Shown in pieces: positions 34,894 to 44,138 of a DNA stretch of 64,000 bases; within the stretch, counting starts at the first letter, position 1; every line of letters starts with the position of its first letter. The stretch covers positions 1 to 64,000 of the forward strand of contig NZ_DCLL01000026.1 in NCBI RefSeq assembly GCF_002321025.1, written 5' to 3'. Below the pieces are notes generated by a model. The model searched no databases and was not told where the DNA came from. It saw only the letters and a program-made list of their open reading frames with translations. The position numbers and the translations under genes were made by a program. This DNA is from Acinetobacter lwoffii (lineage in GTDB: Bacteria > Pseudomonadota > Gammaproteobacteria > Pseudomonadales > Moraxellaceae).

Positions 34894-35613
34894 TTAGTAA
34901 TTACACATTGAGGAATTACGGCCTAAACTCGGTCCCCAGGTACGATAACCTTGGGTATCGATGTGGATTTGACCTGAAGCATACATGCCAAGTCCCATAT
35001 TCAGACTTTGACCATGCTGTACCCAGAACTGACACAATTTGAACTTGGTATTTTCAATATAGCTATAATCTTGTGCCTGCGGATATTCAGGCCCAATCCG
35101 GAAATCGATGGCAGAGTTGTACAGATGGCGTGAAGAGTTGGCACCACCGGCACACTGGTTTAAAGGCAGGTCACGATAGACTGACGTGACTTCAAAATCA
35201 GTCAGTACATTGGCTGCAACCAGATATTTAAAGACTTTTAAAGTTGGGATCTGATTGGCCCATAATTCACGGCTTGGAATCATGTATTGGGAACGGCCAC
35301 ACTTGGCCCAATCACGTGCAGTACGCATCAATTCGAAACTCGGAATGATATTGCCAACCCCATGACGTTCCAGAAAAACCTCATATTCACGCACGCGTGA
35401 CAAATTATCCAGTGCCGATACCCAGTGGGTATACACATAAGGCACAGTTTTTGGGTGGGCTTTACGATCGTATTGAACACGTTCTTGTGGAATGTAAATC
35501 CGTTTTCCAGCAGGTGTGGTGGCCTGTCCAGGTTGTTTTGTGGTCGTGGTACAGGCCACAAAAACAAGAGGAATTATACAAAGACTCAATAATCCCTTTA
35601 ACAAGTTCTTCAT
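34894..35613 (-). CDS. M15-type peptidase lipoprotein (D-Ala-D-Ala carboxypeptidase-like)
   Basis: This is a 239-residue lipoprotein with lipobox FVAC (Cys21) and a C-terminal domain of the peptidase M15A type. The zinc ligands are visible: SSRHLYNSAIDFRI (His and Asp in the S-x-H-x6-D pattern near residues 160-172) and GQIHID near 213-218 (third His). The TSVYRD segment before them is typical. M15 enzymes cut peptidoglycan stem peptides in the periplasm, so a cell-wall role is likely. No partner genes are adjacent. Confidence 0.85.
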   Translation of the reverse strand: MKNLLKGLLSLCIIPLVFVACTTTTKQPGQATTPAGKRIYIPQERVQYDRKAHPKTVPYVYTHWVSALDNLSRVREYEVFLERHGVGNIIPSFELMRTARDWAKCGRSQYMIPSRELWANQIPTLKVFKYLVAANVLTDFEVTSVYRDLPLNQCAGGANSSRHLYNSAIDFRIGPEYPQAQDYSYIENTKFKLCQFWVQHGQSLNMGLGMYASGQIHIDTQGYRTWGPSLGRNSSMCNY

Positions 35614-35710
35614 TTATAGAAATCAGATATTTACAAAATAGCGCTATTTTAGACTAAATATAGGGAGAAATTTGGAGAATATTGCAATGAAATGTGTGCG
35701 TTGAGTATAA

Positions 35711-35737
35711 AAAAGATCAGCATTTGCTGATCTTTTA
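35711..35737 (-). terminator. fdxA terminator
   Basis: A perfect stem AAAAGATCAGC/GCTGATCTTTT with a four-base loop lies 14 bases after the fdxA stop; the arm ends in T. Confidence 0.8.
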
Positions 35738-35750
35738 AAGTTTAAACTAA

Positions 35751-36074
35751 TTACTTTTCAAGGTATTGTAATTTGTCTGCTTTGCCATTCCATTCTTCAC
35801 GGTCTGCTGGCTGGTCACCAATTTGTGTGATATTTGGCCATTTTTGTGACAGGTCAGCATTCAGTTCAATAAAGACTTCTTGACCCTCTGGTAATTCGTC
35901 TTCAGAGAAAATTGCATTTGCCGGGCATTCAGGTTCGCATAACGCACAGTCGATACATTCGTCCGGGTTAATCACAAGGAAGTTAGGACCTTCATAGAAA
36001 CAGTCTACAGGGCAAACTTCAACACAGTCTTGATATTTACATTTAATACAATTTTCAGTGACAACGAAGGTCAT
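35751..36074 (-). CDS. fdxA: 7Fe-8S ferredoxin FdxA
   Basis: This 107-residue ferredoxin carries a [3Fe-4S] and a [4Fe-4S] cluster. The first motif is CIKCKYQDCVEVCPVDC (residues 9-25, with the changed spacing of 7Fe ferredoxins) and the second is CIDCALCEPECP near 40-51. The long C-terminal tail with Trp is typical of Azotobacter-type FdI and FdxA. It carries electrons in the cytoplasm, and the partner enzyme is not evident. It is monocistronic, between mutS and the M15 peptidase gene. Confidence 0.95.
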   Translation of the reverse strand: MTFVVTENCIKCKYQDCVEVCPVDCFYEGPNFLVINPDECIDCALCEPECPANAIFSEDELPEGQEVFIELNADLSQKWPNITQIGDQPADREEWNGKADKLQYLEK

Positions 36075-36197
36075 GGCGACAGCTACCTAAAAAATATGGT
36101 TCTAATTACGAATGCTGTATTTTAGGCAAAAACAGGGGGAACTAACAATTCCTTTTATTGATATTTGTTATATATAGGGCTGTTAAATTTGAAAAAA

Positions 36198-36249
36198 GGT
36201 CGCATACCGATGAATTACAGCATTCATCGGTATGTTCAGGACATCGACC
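36198..36249 (-). terminator. Large hairpin after mutS
   Basis: A perfect 13-bp stem CATACCGATGAAT/ATTCATCGGTATG (36203-36234) is nested in a GGTCG/CGACC outer pair. On the minus strand a T-run follows. It is probably the mutS terminator, 30 bases after the stop. Confidence 0.7.
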
Positions 36250-36278
36250 CTATGCCAGATGAGGTCTAGGACCGAGAA

Positions 36279-38912
36279 TTAACTTGACTGTTTGATCAGG
36301 TCTTTGAGCGCATATAACTGCTGCAAGGCTTCACGCGGAGTTAAACTATCTACATCAATATCTTCGAGTAAGTCCAGTGCAGGCGATTCTTTTTCAATTT
36401 CGATGATACGTTCTATAGGCTCCATAACTTCAGGCATTGCAAACAGATCATGCTGCGGGCTCAGTGGCTTGGCCTGATGCTGTTTTTCCAGAATCTTTAA
36501 GCGGTTTTGCGCTTCTTTAATCACCGCAGCCGGAATGCCTGCCAATTTCGCGACTTGCAAGCCATGACTTTGACTGGCCGGGCCATGTTGCACCTTATGC
36601 AATAAAATCAGATTACCATTCAGCTCTTTGGCCGTGACATGGTAGTTATTAATGCCACTTTCCTTATCCAGTTCAGTCAGTTCGAAATAATGGGTAGCAA
36701 ATAGACATAAACATTGAATGCGTTTGGTCAGATCCAGCACACAGGCCCAAGCCAAAGACAAGCCATCATAGGTACTGGTTCCACGGCCAACTTCATCCAT
36801 GAGTACCAAAGACTGGCTGGTGGCATGATGCAGGATTTGCGAGGTTTCGGTCATTTCCACCATAAAGGTTGATTTGCCGGTCGATAAATCATCGGCAGAA
36901 CCAATACGGGTAAAGACACGGTCAACCGGACCTAAGGTTGCAGCTTGTGCCGGAACATAGGCACCACAATAAGCCAGTAATACAATCAATGCAGTCTGGC
37001 GCATAAAGGTCGATTTACCGCCCATATTCGGACCGGTAATAATCGCCATCCGATGGGAAAAATCCAGTCGCGTATCGTTCGGCGTAAAGGCGGTTTTACT
37101 CAGGGCTTCTACCACCGGATGTCGACCGGCAGTAATACTGACGCCGACTTCCGGGCTGAATTTTGGACGCGACCAGTTGCGTAAACGCGCCTGATGGGCA
37201 AAATTAGCAATCAGATCAATCTGGGCAATGGCGCTGCTCATCATCTGTAAACTGCCGATATCCTGACGCAGTTCATCCAGCAGCATTTCAAACAGCATTT
37301 TTTCACGGGCCAAGGCACGCGATTCGCTTGATAAGACTTTGTCTTCAAATGCTTTCAGTTCAGGTGTGATGTAGCGTTCGGCATTTTTCAGGGTTTGCCT
37401 ACGAATATAGTGCTCGGGTGCCTGTTCAGCCTGTGCGCGGGTCAGTTCAATATAATAGCCACTGACGCGGTTGTAGCCAATTTTCAGTCCCGGAATGCCG
37501 CTTTGTTCACGCTCTTTAATTTCCAGATCAATCAGGAACTGGCTGGCATGATCACGAATCTGACGTAGTTCATCGAGTTCACTGTCAAAACCTTCTGCAA
37601 TGACATTACCATCACGCAGCAGGACGGGTGGATTTTCCACAATGGCAGACATCAGACGTTGATGTAGATCATGGAAGTCGCCGAGTTCTTCATTGAGTTG
37701 TACTAAAAGTTTGGACTGTTGCTGACTGACAATCGGTTGCAGGGCATGGCGTAAAAATGGAATTTGCGCGCAGGCCTGTCGCAATTGCACCAGATCACGT
37801 GGACGGGCACTGCCAAGCGCAATACGGCTCAGCACGCGTTCAATATCGCTAATTTCTTTTAGTACCAAACGTACAGGTACTTCGTGGAAACCTTGCAGCA
37901 GGGCTTGAATGGCATCCAGGCGCTCATCCAGCAAGGCGGTATCGCGTAAAGGTTGCATCAGGGTGCGACTGAGCAAGCGCCCCCCCATGGCAGTCTGGCA
38001 ATCATTGATTAGCTGAAATAAGGACGTCCCATGTTCAAATAAAGGCTCAATCAGTTCAAGATTACGGCGTGTCACCGGATCCAAAGCAATAAAATCTGAA
38101 CTCTGTTCTAGCTGAATCGTGCGGATATGCGGTAACGCAGTTTTCTGGGTTTCTTTGGCGTAGTGAATCAGTGCCGCTGCGGCTGCTTTAGCCAAAGGTA
38201 AATGATCAATTCCGAAACCTGAAAGCGTGCTGACGGCAAACTGGTCACATAAGGTTTTTTGTGCATTATTCAGGTTGAAATCAACATTTGGACGTTTGGT
38301 GACCGAGATATCCAGTTGCTGTTTGAGTTGTTCGGTCAATGTCGGATCAGCGATATTTTCATCCAGCAGAATTTCGCTTGGCATCAAACGTGCCAGTTCA
38401 ATCATGAGCTGGTTAAGATCATAATCCTGCTGCTGTACTTTAAATAAGCCAGCGCTGAGATCGAGAAGTGCAATGCCAATCTGACTCTGCTGAATACATA
38501 AAGCCACCAGATTCGAGCTTTGATGTGCACCGAGCATGGCATCATCGGTCAGGGTGCCCGGCGTAATAATCCGAACTACACCACGCTCAACCGGTCCTTT
38601 CCCAGTAACCTCGCCGATCTGCTCGCAGATCACCACGGTTTCGCCTTTTTTGACCAGACGTGCCAGATAGCCCTCGGCTGCATGATAAGGCACGCCCGCC
38701 ATAGGAATCGGCTGACCATTGGCTTTACCACGATGGGTCAGGGTAATGCCTAAAATCTTGGCTGCCTTGTGTGCATCTTCAAAGAACAGTTCATAAAAAT
38801 CACCCATACGATAAAACATCAAAGAATGCGGATGCTGCATTTTCACCGACATGTATTGCTGCATCATGGGCGTTAAGGTAGAAAGATCAGCCATAATTTC
38901 TGAACTGGTCAT
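36279..38912 (-). CDS. mutS: DNA mismatch repair protein MutS
   Basis: MutS recognises mismatches and starts methyl- or MutL-directed repair. The 877-residue protein (E. coli 853) has the mismatch-sensing Phe-x-Glu motif in YRMGDFYELFFEDA near residue 35-48. The ATPase has Walker A GPNMGGKST, the signature SADDLSTGKSTFMVEM, Walker B LVLMDEVGRGTSTYDG and ATHYFEL. Core, clamp and connector domains are present. MutL is not in the window. The gene is monocistronic with a large hairpin behind it. The ATG at 38912 has a second in-frame ATG six codons on. Confidence 0.97.
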   Translation of the reverse strand: MTSSEIMADLSTLTPMMQQYMSVKMQHPHSLMFYRMGDFYELFFEDAHKAAKILGITLTHRGKANGQPIPMAGVPYHAAEGYLARLVKKGETVVICEQIGEVTGKGPVERGVVRIITPGTLTDDAMLGAHQSSNLVALCIQQSQIGIALLDLSAGLFKVQQQDYDLNQLMIELARLMPSEILLDENIADPTLTEQLKQQLDISVTKRPNVDFNLNNAQKTLCDQFAVSTLSGFGIDHLPLAKAAAAALIHYAKETQKTALPHIRTIQLEQSSDFIALDPVTRRNLELIEPLFEHGTSLFQLINDCQTAMGGRLLSRTLMQPLRDTALLDERLDAIQALLQGFHEVPVRLVLKEISDIERVLSRIALGSARPRDLVQLRQACAQIPFLRHALQPIVSQQQSKLLVQLNEELGDFHDLHQRLMSAIVENPPVLLRDGNVIAEGFDSELDELRQIRDHASQFLIDLEIKEREQSGIPGLKIGYNRVSGYYIELTRAQAEQAPEHYIRRQTLKNAERYITPELKAFEDKVLSSESRALAREKMLFEMLLDELRQDIGSLQMMSSAIAQIDLIANFAHQARLRNWSRPKFSPEVGVSITAGRHPVVEALSKTAFTPNDTRLDFSHRMAIITGPNMGGKSTFMRQTALIVLLAYCGAYVPAQAATLGPVDRVFTRIGSADDLSTGKSTFMVEMTETSQILHHATSQSLVLMDEVGRGTSTYDGLSLAWACVLDLTKRIQCLCLFATHYFELTELDKESGINNYHVTAKELNGNLILLHKVQHGPASQSHGLQVAKLAGIPAAVIKEAQNRLKILEKQHQAKPLSPQHDLFAMPEVMEPIERIIEIEKESPALDLLEDIDVDSLTPREALQQLYALKDLIKQSS

Positions 38913-39247
38913 TAAAAATAAATCCTTTCAACAAGAGATAAATGCAAATACTGCTCAATAGGCTATGCAGGAAAATTTAAAGCACATTTTCAATCAGGCC
39001 AATCCAATATGGTTGAGCACAGGAGATCGAAAATGTGAAATGAATCTGCTGATTCAATTCAGCTTTAAAGCTGTATTGCAGCAAGTCTATCAAATTTAAT
39101 TTTTAGAAAGAAATGAAATTCCAGATGAATCTTTAAGTCAGCGCTCAGATCTGTCGCTATGGCTTCTTATTCAGCATTATTTGCAATTTTAAAAAATAAA
39201 CCACCGGATGCGAACATGCGGTGGCAAGTCTCAATCAAGACGATAGT
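38913..39247. other. Intergenic region upstream of mutS
   Basis: No gene is supported here. On the minus strand the hairpin GCCACCGCATG...CCGGTGG at 39201-39224, followed by T-rich DNA, ends the upstream alpha/beta hydrolase gene. The rest is ordinary AT-rich sequence that should hold the mutS promoter. Confidence 0.5.
39194..39225 (-). terminator. Terminator of the alpha/beta hydrolase gene
   Basis: On the minus strand a CCACCG/CGGTGG stem is followed by a T-rich stretch, about 24 bases after the stop. Confidence 0.7.
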
Positions 39248-41254
39248 TTATTCCGGATCATAAAGACCAAGATCGGTCAGATGTAATCTGAGAATCCGGC
39301 GTAATTCCAGTACGGCTTCAGGCGTTTCCTGAATCGAGTGGCCACCCTTAATGACTTTGCTAGATACAGCACCATTTAGGTAAGCACTCTCATATGAAAC
39401 GATATCATCGCTCATGAGCTTGGTGTCTTGCGTATCTACGGTATTGCCGATAATCGAGTGAAATTTGATATCTTTAGAAGGCTGAATATCCTGGGTCAAC
39501 GCCGTGAATTTTGAATTTTCACTCAGATCGCTTGGGCCATTTTGAATCAGGTCATGCCCCAGTTCTTTGACAAACTCGTTTAACCCGATCTGGCCTTGCA
39601 GGGTATCGGCAAAGGCACCCAAAAATGCACCCGGTATACGGATAATTTTACGGGCCAGTTTGGTATGCCAGCGGTCGGCATATTCTGTCCCACGATGTGG
39701 TGTCGCTAAGAAAATGGCCCGAGTGAAATTTGGAATAGGCCGCATTTGCAGGCGTGCTTTAAAGAGCGGGTTATCCTTAAATTGTGCAATGCGGGTATTT
39801 TGTACCAGCTTGAATGCATCTTGGGTAATATCGGCCTGACTGACCATTAAACGGGCAATCACACCTCCCATGCTATGTCCGACCAGTACCGCATCTTTTT
39901 TGGCTGGTGCATTGTTCGCGACCTGGGCAAAGCCTTGCTGAACCAGAGCATTAATTTGAAAACGGCTTTCCAGAATCGGCATATTAGTAGAATAAAATAC
40001 CTGCCAGACCTGGAAATTTTCCCTTAATACCGGATCACCCATAATGTCGTTGGTCAGACGAATCCAGGCTTCAGGACTACTGGCCAGGCCATGAATCAAT
40101 ACCAGCACTTTCTTGTTTGGATTATAAGGTTCCAGCATGTACAGATGCGGCATGCTCAGACTGTCTTCGCGATTAATCAGGGTCAGATAGGCTAAACGCC
40201 CCAGATTGTTCTCGGCCAGCCATAAACCGTAAGGTGCAGAAAAGTTGGCAGCTAGCGCATATTCTTTCGAAGCCACTTCGATCTTTTCATGTTTATAAGG
40301 GTCGTACAGTTTCAGGTGAAACTCCGAAGTAGATAAAATCTGTTCGGTCGAATTCGCGGATTTAGGCACAGCAGTAATGGTGGTCGCCAGATAGCGGGCT
40401 GAATGAATGTTTGGATTTTTACCATTTGGATAGTTGTGCTTGAGCGGATCGACAATATATTTTTTATCCTGTTCGGTTTGCTGTGCTTCAGGTAAAACCA
40501 CTAAAAATTCTGAACCAAAACCATCACGGCGGGTGATGGAATGCAGGCCGGAAAAGTTCATATTATAGGTGGACATCAGCTGTTCAATGGTCTGGTTTTT
40601 CAGCTGCGGAAAATTTTCCAGATCAAGGGTGTATACACTGTCACCGACCTGAATGCGCTGGCCGGACTGTTTGGCTTCATAACGTTCAGCATAGCGTTGA
40701 ATCAGATGAGCAATCGCCAGGTTATAAAAGTCACGAATCTGGACCTGGCGGTTATCAAAAATCCGCTCTTGCGGCGCACGCTCGGTTTTAAATAGATAGG
40801 CATAGCTATAACGAATGCTTTTATCCAGCATCGTGAGCTGCTGATCCAGACATTTCTGGATATTCTGTTTGTGTTGTTGCTGTTTTTCCGGTGACCGGGT
40901 TTTGTTTAAGACACCGGTGTTGCATTCGGCAGACTTGGCATTTTGTAAGGAGTTGGCGAGATATAATTCACTTGCTGTAGAAAGTAATTGTTCATCTAAA
41001 ATCTGGGGAATACTTTTCAGATCTTCCACACATTCTTCGGGCTGATCAATACAGATCTGGGCCTCACGACCTGTCATGGACAACACATTCAGACTGGCTT
41101 CACTGAGCTTGTCGCGGGTCAAGATGCTGTCACGCTCATTGTTCAGCGTGACATTAATGGCCTGTTCCTTAACACTGACCACCTGACAGCCGCTGAGTAC
41201 GCTGGTGATGAGTAAAGTGCACAGCATTAATCTTTTATTTATTTTTTCGTGCAT
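39248..41254 (-). CDS. Alpha/beta hydrolase lipoprotein
   Basis: This 668-residue protein has an N-terminal lipoprotein signal ending in a lipobox LSGC (about residue 22). The N-terminal half is helical and of unknown function. The C-terminal half is an alpha/beta hydrolase: LIHGLASSPEAWIRL is the oxyanion-hole block, and VLVGHSMGGVIARLM carries the GxSxG nucleophile Ser. It may be a lipase or esterase at the envelope; the substrate is unknown. ATG at 41254 is preferred over a TTG at 41275, since it gives a shorter, standard signal peptide. It follows the TPR-like lipoprotein gene on the same strand with a terminator between them. Confidence 0.82.
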   Translation of the reverse strand: MHEKINKRLMLCTLLITSVLSGCQVVSVKEQAINVTLNNERDSILTRDKLSEASLNVLSMTGREAQICIDQPEECVEDLKSIPQILDEQLLSTASELYLANSLQNAKSAECNTGVLNKTRSPEKQQQHKQNIQKCLDQQLTMLDKSIRYSYAYLFKTERAPQERIFDNRQVQIRDFYNLAIAHLIQRYAERYEAKQSGQRIQVGDSVYTLDLENFPQLKNQTIEQLMSTYNMNFSGLHSITRRDGFGSEFLVVLPEAQQTEQDKKYIVDPLKHNYPNGKNPNIHSARYLATTITAVPKSANSTEQILSTSEFHLKLYDPYKHEKIEVASKEYALAANFSAPYGLWLAENNLGRLAYLTLINREDSLSMPHLYMLEPYNPNKKVLVLIHGLASSPEAWIRLTNDIMGDPVLRENFQVWQVFYSTNMPILESRFQINALVQQGFAQVANNAPAKKDAVLVGHSMGGVIARLMVSQADITQDAFKLVQNTRIAQFKDNPLFKARLQMRPIPNFTRAIFLATPHRGTEYADRWHTKLARKIIRIPGAFLGAFADTLQGQIGLNEFVKELGHDLIQNGPSDLSENSKFTALTQDIQPSKDIKFHSIIGNTVDTQDTKLMSDDIVSYESAYLNGAVSSKVIKGGHSIQETPEAVLELRRILRLHLTDLGLYDPE

Positions 41255-41321
41255 AAAACTTTTCACTGAATTCAAGTTATAAAGCGGGATAATGTTTTGT
41301 ATTTTACTAATTTTTTCCCAT

Positions 41322-41348
41322 AAAAATAGACCGCCGTAGCAGTCTATT
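41322..41348 (-). terminator. Terminator of the TPR-like lipoprotein gene
   Basis: On the minus strand the stem AATAGACTGC/GCGGTCTATT with one mismatch is followed by five T, 26 bases after the stop. Confidence 0.7.
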
Positions 41349-41374
41349 TGTAATCAAATTGAAGCGAATCTTGA

Positions 41375-42325
41375 TTATGGCGTTACAGGTGCTGTTGCTG
41401 GCTCTGTAGCCGGAGTAGGTGTTGAACTTTGCAGAATTTGCCAAACATTCCAGCGACCATTTTTTTCAATTTCCTGAATCAGACGGTCGGCTACTTCAGC
41501 TTCTTGCGGATATTTCACCTTATAGTTCGCCAAGGTTTGAGTGGCATTTTTCTTCTGTTCTAATGCAATATAATTATTGGCTGCAGAAAGATAAGCCTCC
41601 TGAACCCCGGCTTTCATGGCTTTGTCCAGATAAGCGATGGCTTCACGTTGACCACCGCCTTCAGACAGACCAAAACCAAACCAGAAGTTGACTTCAGCAT
41701 CATCCGGGTTAATTTTGAGAATGCGCTGGGCATAGGTCAGGGAATTGGTGGTATAAACTGAACCCAGATCCAGGTTACGTGCCATCACGCTGGCTTTAAA
41801 AGCACGCATCAACACATCAAAAGAGGCATTTGGACGGGCCGCTAAAGTATCTAGTTGTCGGGTGACTTCACGCAATTTGGCTTCAAAGCCACGGCGTTCC
41901 TGACGATCGCTGAAACGTGGTGGATAATGACGTGCCTTACCTTCGACCATTTGCAGAAAATCGTCAATTTCAGTGATATCGATTTCATTTGAATTGGCAA
42001 GTGCTGCATAACGCATTGCACGTGTATTGCTATCTACCACTGGAATAATCAGTTTATTCACATCTAGGGTCAATTGCTTGGATGGATCATTAGGATCCGT
42101 CACCACCATCTTGGTTACAGGCTGCGCTGCAGCCTTTTTCAAATGCACTTCAAATTCAGGCGGTTCATTATAATTGAATGGATTTAAAGCATAAAATGGT
42201 GGGGACAGTTCAGGCTCTACAAAAACCACTTGGTCTACAGGTTTCTCAGCAGATTTCTGAGGAGTGATCGAACACGCAGTAATTGTGAATGCTAAGCAAG
42301 CAAGTGCCAAGGGCTTAAAGGTCAT
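41375..42325 (-). CDS. TPR-like repeat lipoprotein of unknown function
   Basis: This 316-residue lipoprotein has lipobox ITAC (Cys18 from the ATG used here). Residues 100-170 are helical and charged. A TPR-like part follows: NSLTYAQRILKINPDDAEVNFWFGFGLSEGGGQREAIAYLDKA in blocks near residue 190-235, ending with LIQEIEKNGRWNVWQIL. The C-terminus is a Thr/Pro/Ala-rich tail. The function is unknown; TPR lipoproteins often scaffold envelope complexes. ATG at 42325 has a GGAT at good spacing; an alternative ATG three codons upstream (42334) is possible. Confidence 0.78.
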   Translation of the reverse strand: MTFKPLALACLAFTITACSITPQKSAEKPVDQVVFVEPELSPPFYALNPFNYNEPPEFEVHLKKAAAQPVTKMVVTDPNDPSKQLTLDVNKLIIPVVDSNTRAMRYAALANSNEIDITEIDDFLQMVEGKARHYPPRFSDRQERRGFEAKLREVTRQLDTLAARPNASFDVLMRAFKASVMARNLDLGSVYTTNSLTYAQRILKINPDDAEVNFWFGFGLSEGGGQREAIAYLDKAMKAGVQEAYLSAANNYIALEQKKNATQTLANYKVKYPQEAEVADRLIQEIEKNGRWNVWQILQSSTPTPATEPATAPVTP

Positions 42326-42443
42326 AATAGTCATCCATTCTGTTATTTTTTAAAACATCTATTCAAAAATTGCATGATCGTCAGTCTATGAAAACTATAA
42401 CCATCATGCAAGTAAACCCGTGTTACAGAGTGAAGTGTGATAT

Positions 42444-43253
42444 TCAGGCTTTGGATTGGCTGGTTTGCGCTTCACATTCACGGCGCGCTTCTTCCAGAAT
42501 CTCCAACTCTTTTTTGCTCAAAGGCTGGCCATCCTGTTGCTGCTTGTTAAAGGTCGGATCTAACAAAGAAAGACGATTGCACAAGTTGTTCATACGCTTT
42601 TCATTTTGCTGAATGCGATCCAGCAGAATCCGCATGCCTTCCAGAATCGGATCGGATTGGTCTTCAGTCGCAGCATAGGGCTGGAAACCGATACTTTCTG
42701 CATAGTCACGACGACGCGCTTCAGCATCATCTTTGGGTTTATCTTTGGTGATAAAACGTGCCGGGTTGCCCACCGCTGTGGCGTTCTCAGGAACAGCTTT
42801 GGTGACGACCGCATTAGAACCGACTTTGGCATTTTTACCTACGGTAAATGGCCCAAGAATCTTGGCACCAGCACCGACTACCACGCCATCTTCTAGCGTT
42901 GGATGACGTTTACCTTTATTCCAGGTCGTTCCACCCAAAGTCACACCGTGATAAAGGGTGACATCATCGCCAATTTCAGCAGTTTCGCCAATTACGACAC
43001 CCATACCGTGATCGATAAAGAAACGGCGGCCAATTTTTGCACCCGGATGGATTTCAATGCCCGTGGCAAACCGGCTAAACGAAGACAACGCACGCGCAGT
43101 TCCTTTACAGTCTTTGTTCCATAGCTCATGTGCCATGCGATGCATGATCAGCGCATGAATGCCAGGGTAAGTGGTTAAGACTTCTAAGGTATTGCGTGCT
43201 GCAGGATCGCGCGCAAAGACAGCTTGTATATCTTCTTTGAGCTGTTTTAGCAT
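42444..43253 (-). CDS. cysE: Serine O-acetyltransferase
   Basis: CysE makes O-acetylserine from serine and acetyl-CoA, the committing step of cysteine synthesis, and is fed back by cysteine. The 269-residue protein (E. coli 273) has a helical N-terminal domain and a left-handed beta-helix with IHPGAKIGRRFFIDHGMGVVIGETAEIG, the HGVTLGGTTWNKGKRHPTLEDGVVVGAGAKILG region and its catalytic His, all in consecutive short blocks. It shares one base with trmJ (TAATG) and follows it in the same transcript, an arrangement seen in other gammaproteobacteria. Confidence 0.96.
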   Translation of the reverse strand: MLKQLKEDIQAVFARDPAARNTLEVLTTYPGIHALIMHRMAHELWNKDCKGTARALSSFSRFATGIEIHPGAKIGRRFFIDHGMGVVIGETAEIGDDVTLYHGVTLGGTTWNKGKRHPTLEDGVVVGAGAKILGPFTVGKNAKVGSNAVVTKAVPENATAVGNPARFITKDKPKDDAEARRRDYAESIGFQPYAATEDQSDPILEGMRILLDRIQQNEKRMNNLCNRLSLLDPTFNKQQQDGQPLSKKELEILEEARRECEAQTSQSKA

Positions 43254-44101
43254 TAGATTTGATCCTCGTCCTGTGATGATGTGTGTGAAGATTTTTTCCA
43301 GGTACCGTTATTCAATGCCTGAACACGGCTGAAAATACCACGAAGTAAGTGATATTCCATACGATCTAATTGTATACGTCCGAAGAGACGACGCAAGCGT
43401 AAAGGCAATAATCTTGGATTTTTTGGATCCATAAATTCAATTTCTGCCAGCATTTTTTCCAAGTGCGGATAGAACTGTTCCATCTGCGCATGATTGACTA
43501 AAGGTTCATCCCATTCCATTTCAATGCCATCAATGACTTGCATGGTCGCTTTAGCATCACGTGGCTGTTCAATTTGACTCATCGTTGCCATGCGCATCTC
43601 ATAGCAGATCACCTGAATCGCCTGAGCTACATTTAGTACGCCATAGTCAGTATTCACAGGAATAGTCAGATGATAATTGGCCATCGCCAGTTCTTCATTG
43701 GTCAGACCACGGTCTTCACGGCCAAATAGAATCGCAACTTCCTGCTGCTCTTGTACCACGGCGGTCATGGCTTTTTCAGCGGCAGGGCGCACATCTAACA
43801 GCGGCCAGGGAATGGTACGGCTGCGTGCGCTGGTACCGAATACAATCTGACAGTCTTTAATGGCATCTTCAAGGGTTTCTACAATCTCGATCTGCTCGAT
43901 CAGGTCAGTTGCACCCGCAGCCAGCGCATCAATATCCGGATGCGGATAGGTTTTCGGTGCCACCAGAACCAGTTTGGACAAGCCCATGGTTTTCATGGCG
44001 CGTAAGGCACTGCCGATATTGGCAGGTAAAGTGGTATTGACCATGACAATACGCACATGGGAGAGATGTGCTGAAACAGCAGCATTGTCAATTTGACTCA
44101 T
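43253..44101 (-). CDS. trmJ: tRNA 2'-O-methyltransferase TrmJ
   Basis: TrmJ methylates the ribose of residue 32 of several tRNAs using SAM and a trefoil-knot (SPOUT) fold. The 282-residue protein (E. coli 246) has ANIGSALRAMKTMGLSKLVLV near residues 27-47 and the knot motifs AILFGREDRGLTNEEL and LTIPVNTDYGVLNVAQAIQV near 122-165. The extra C-terminal 30-40 residues are polar. It is co-transcribed with cysE. Confidence 0.93.
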   Translation of the reverse strand: MSQIDNAAVSAHLSHVRIVMVNTTLPANIGSALRAMKTMGLSKLVLVAPKTYPHPDIDALAAGATDLIEQIEIVETLEDAIKDCQIVFGTSARSRTIPWPLLDVRPAAEKAMTAVVQEQQEVAILFGREDRGLTNEELAMANYHLTIPVNTDYGVLNVAQAIQVICYEMRMATMSQIEQPRDAKATMQVIDGIEMEWDEPLVNHAQMEQFYPHLEKMLAEIEFMDPKNPRLLPLRLRRLFGRIQLDRMEYHLLRGIFSRVQALNNGTWKKSSHTSSQDEDQI

Positions 44102-44138
44102 GAGGATTCCAATTTTAAGGTGTTTTAAAGATCAGGAT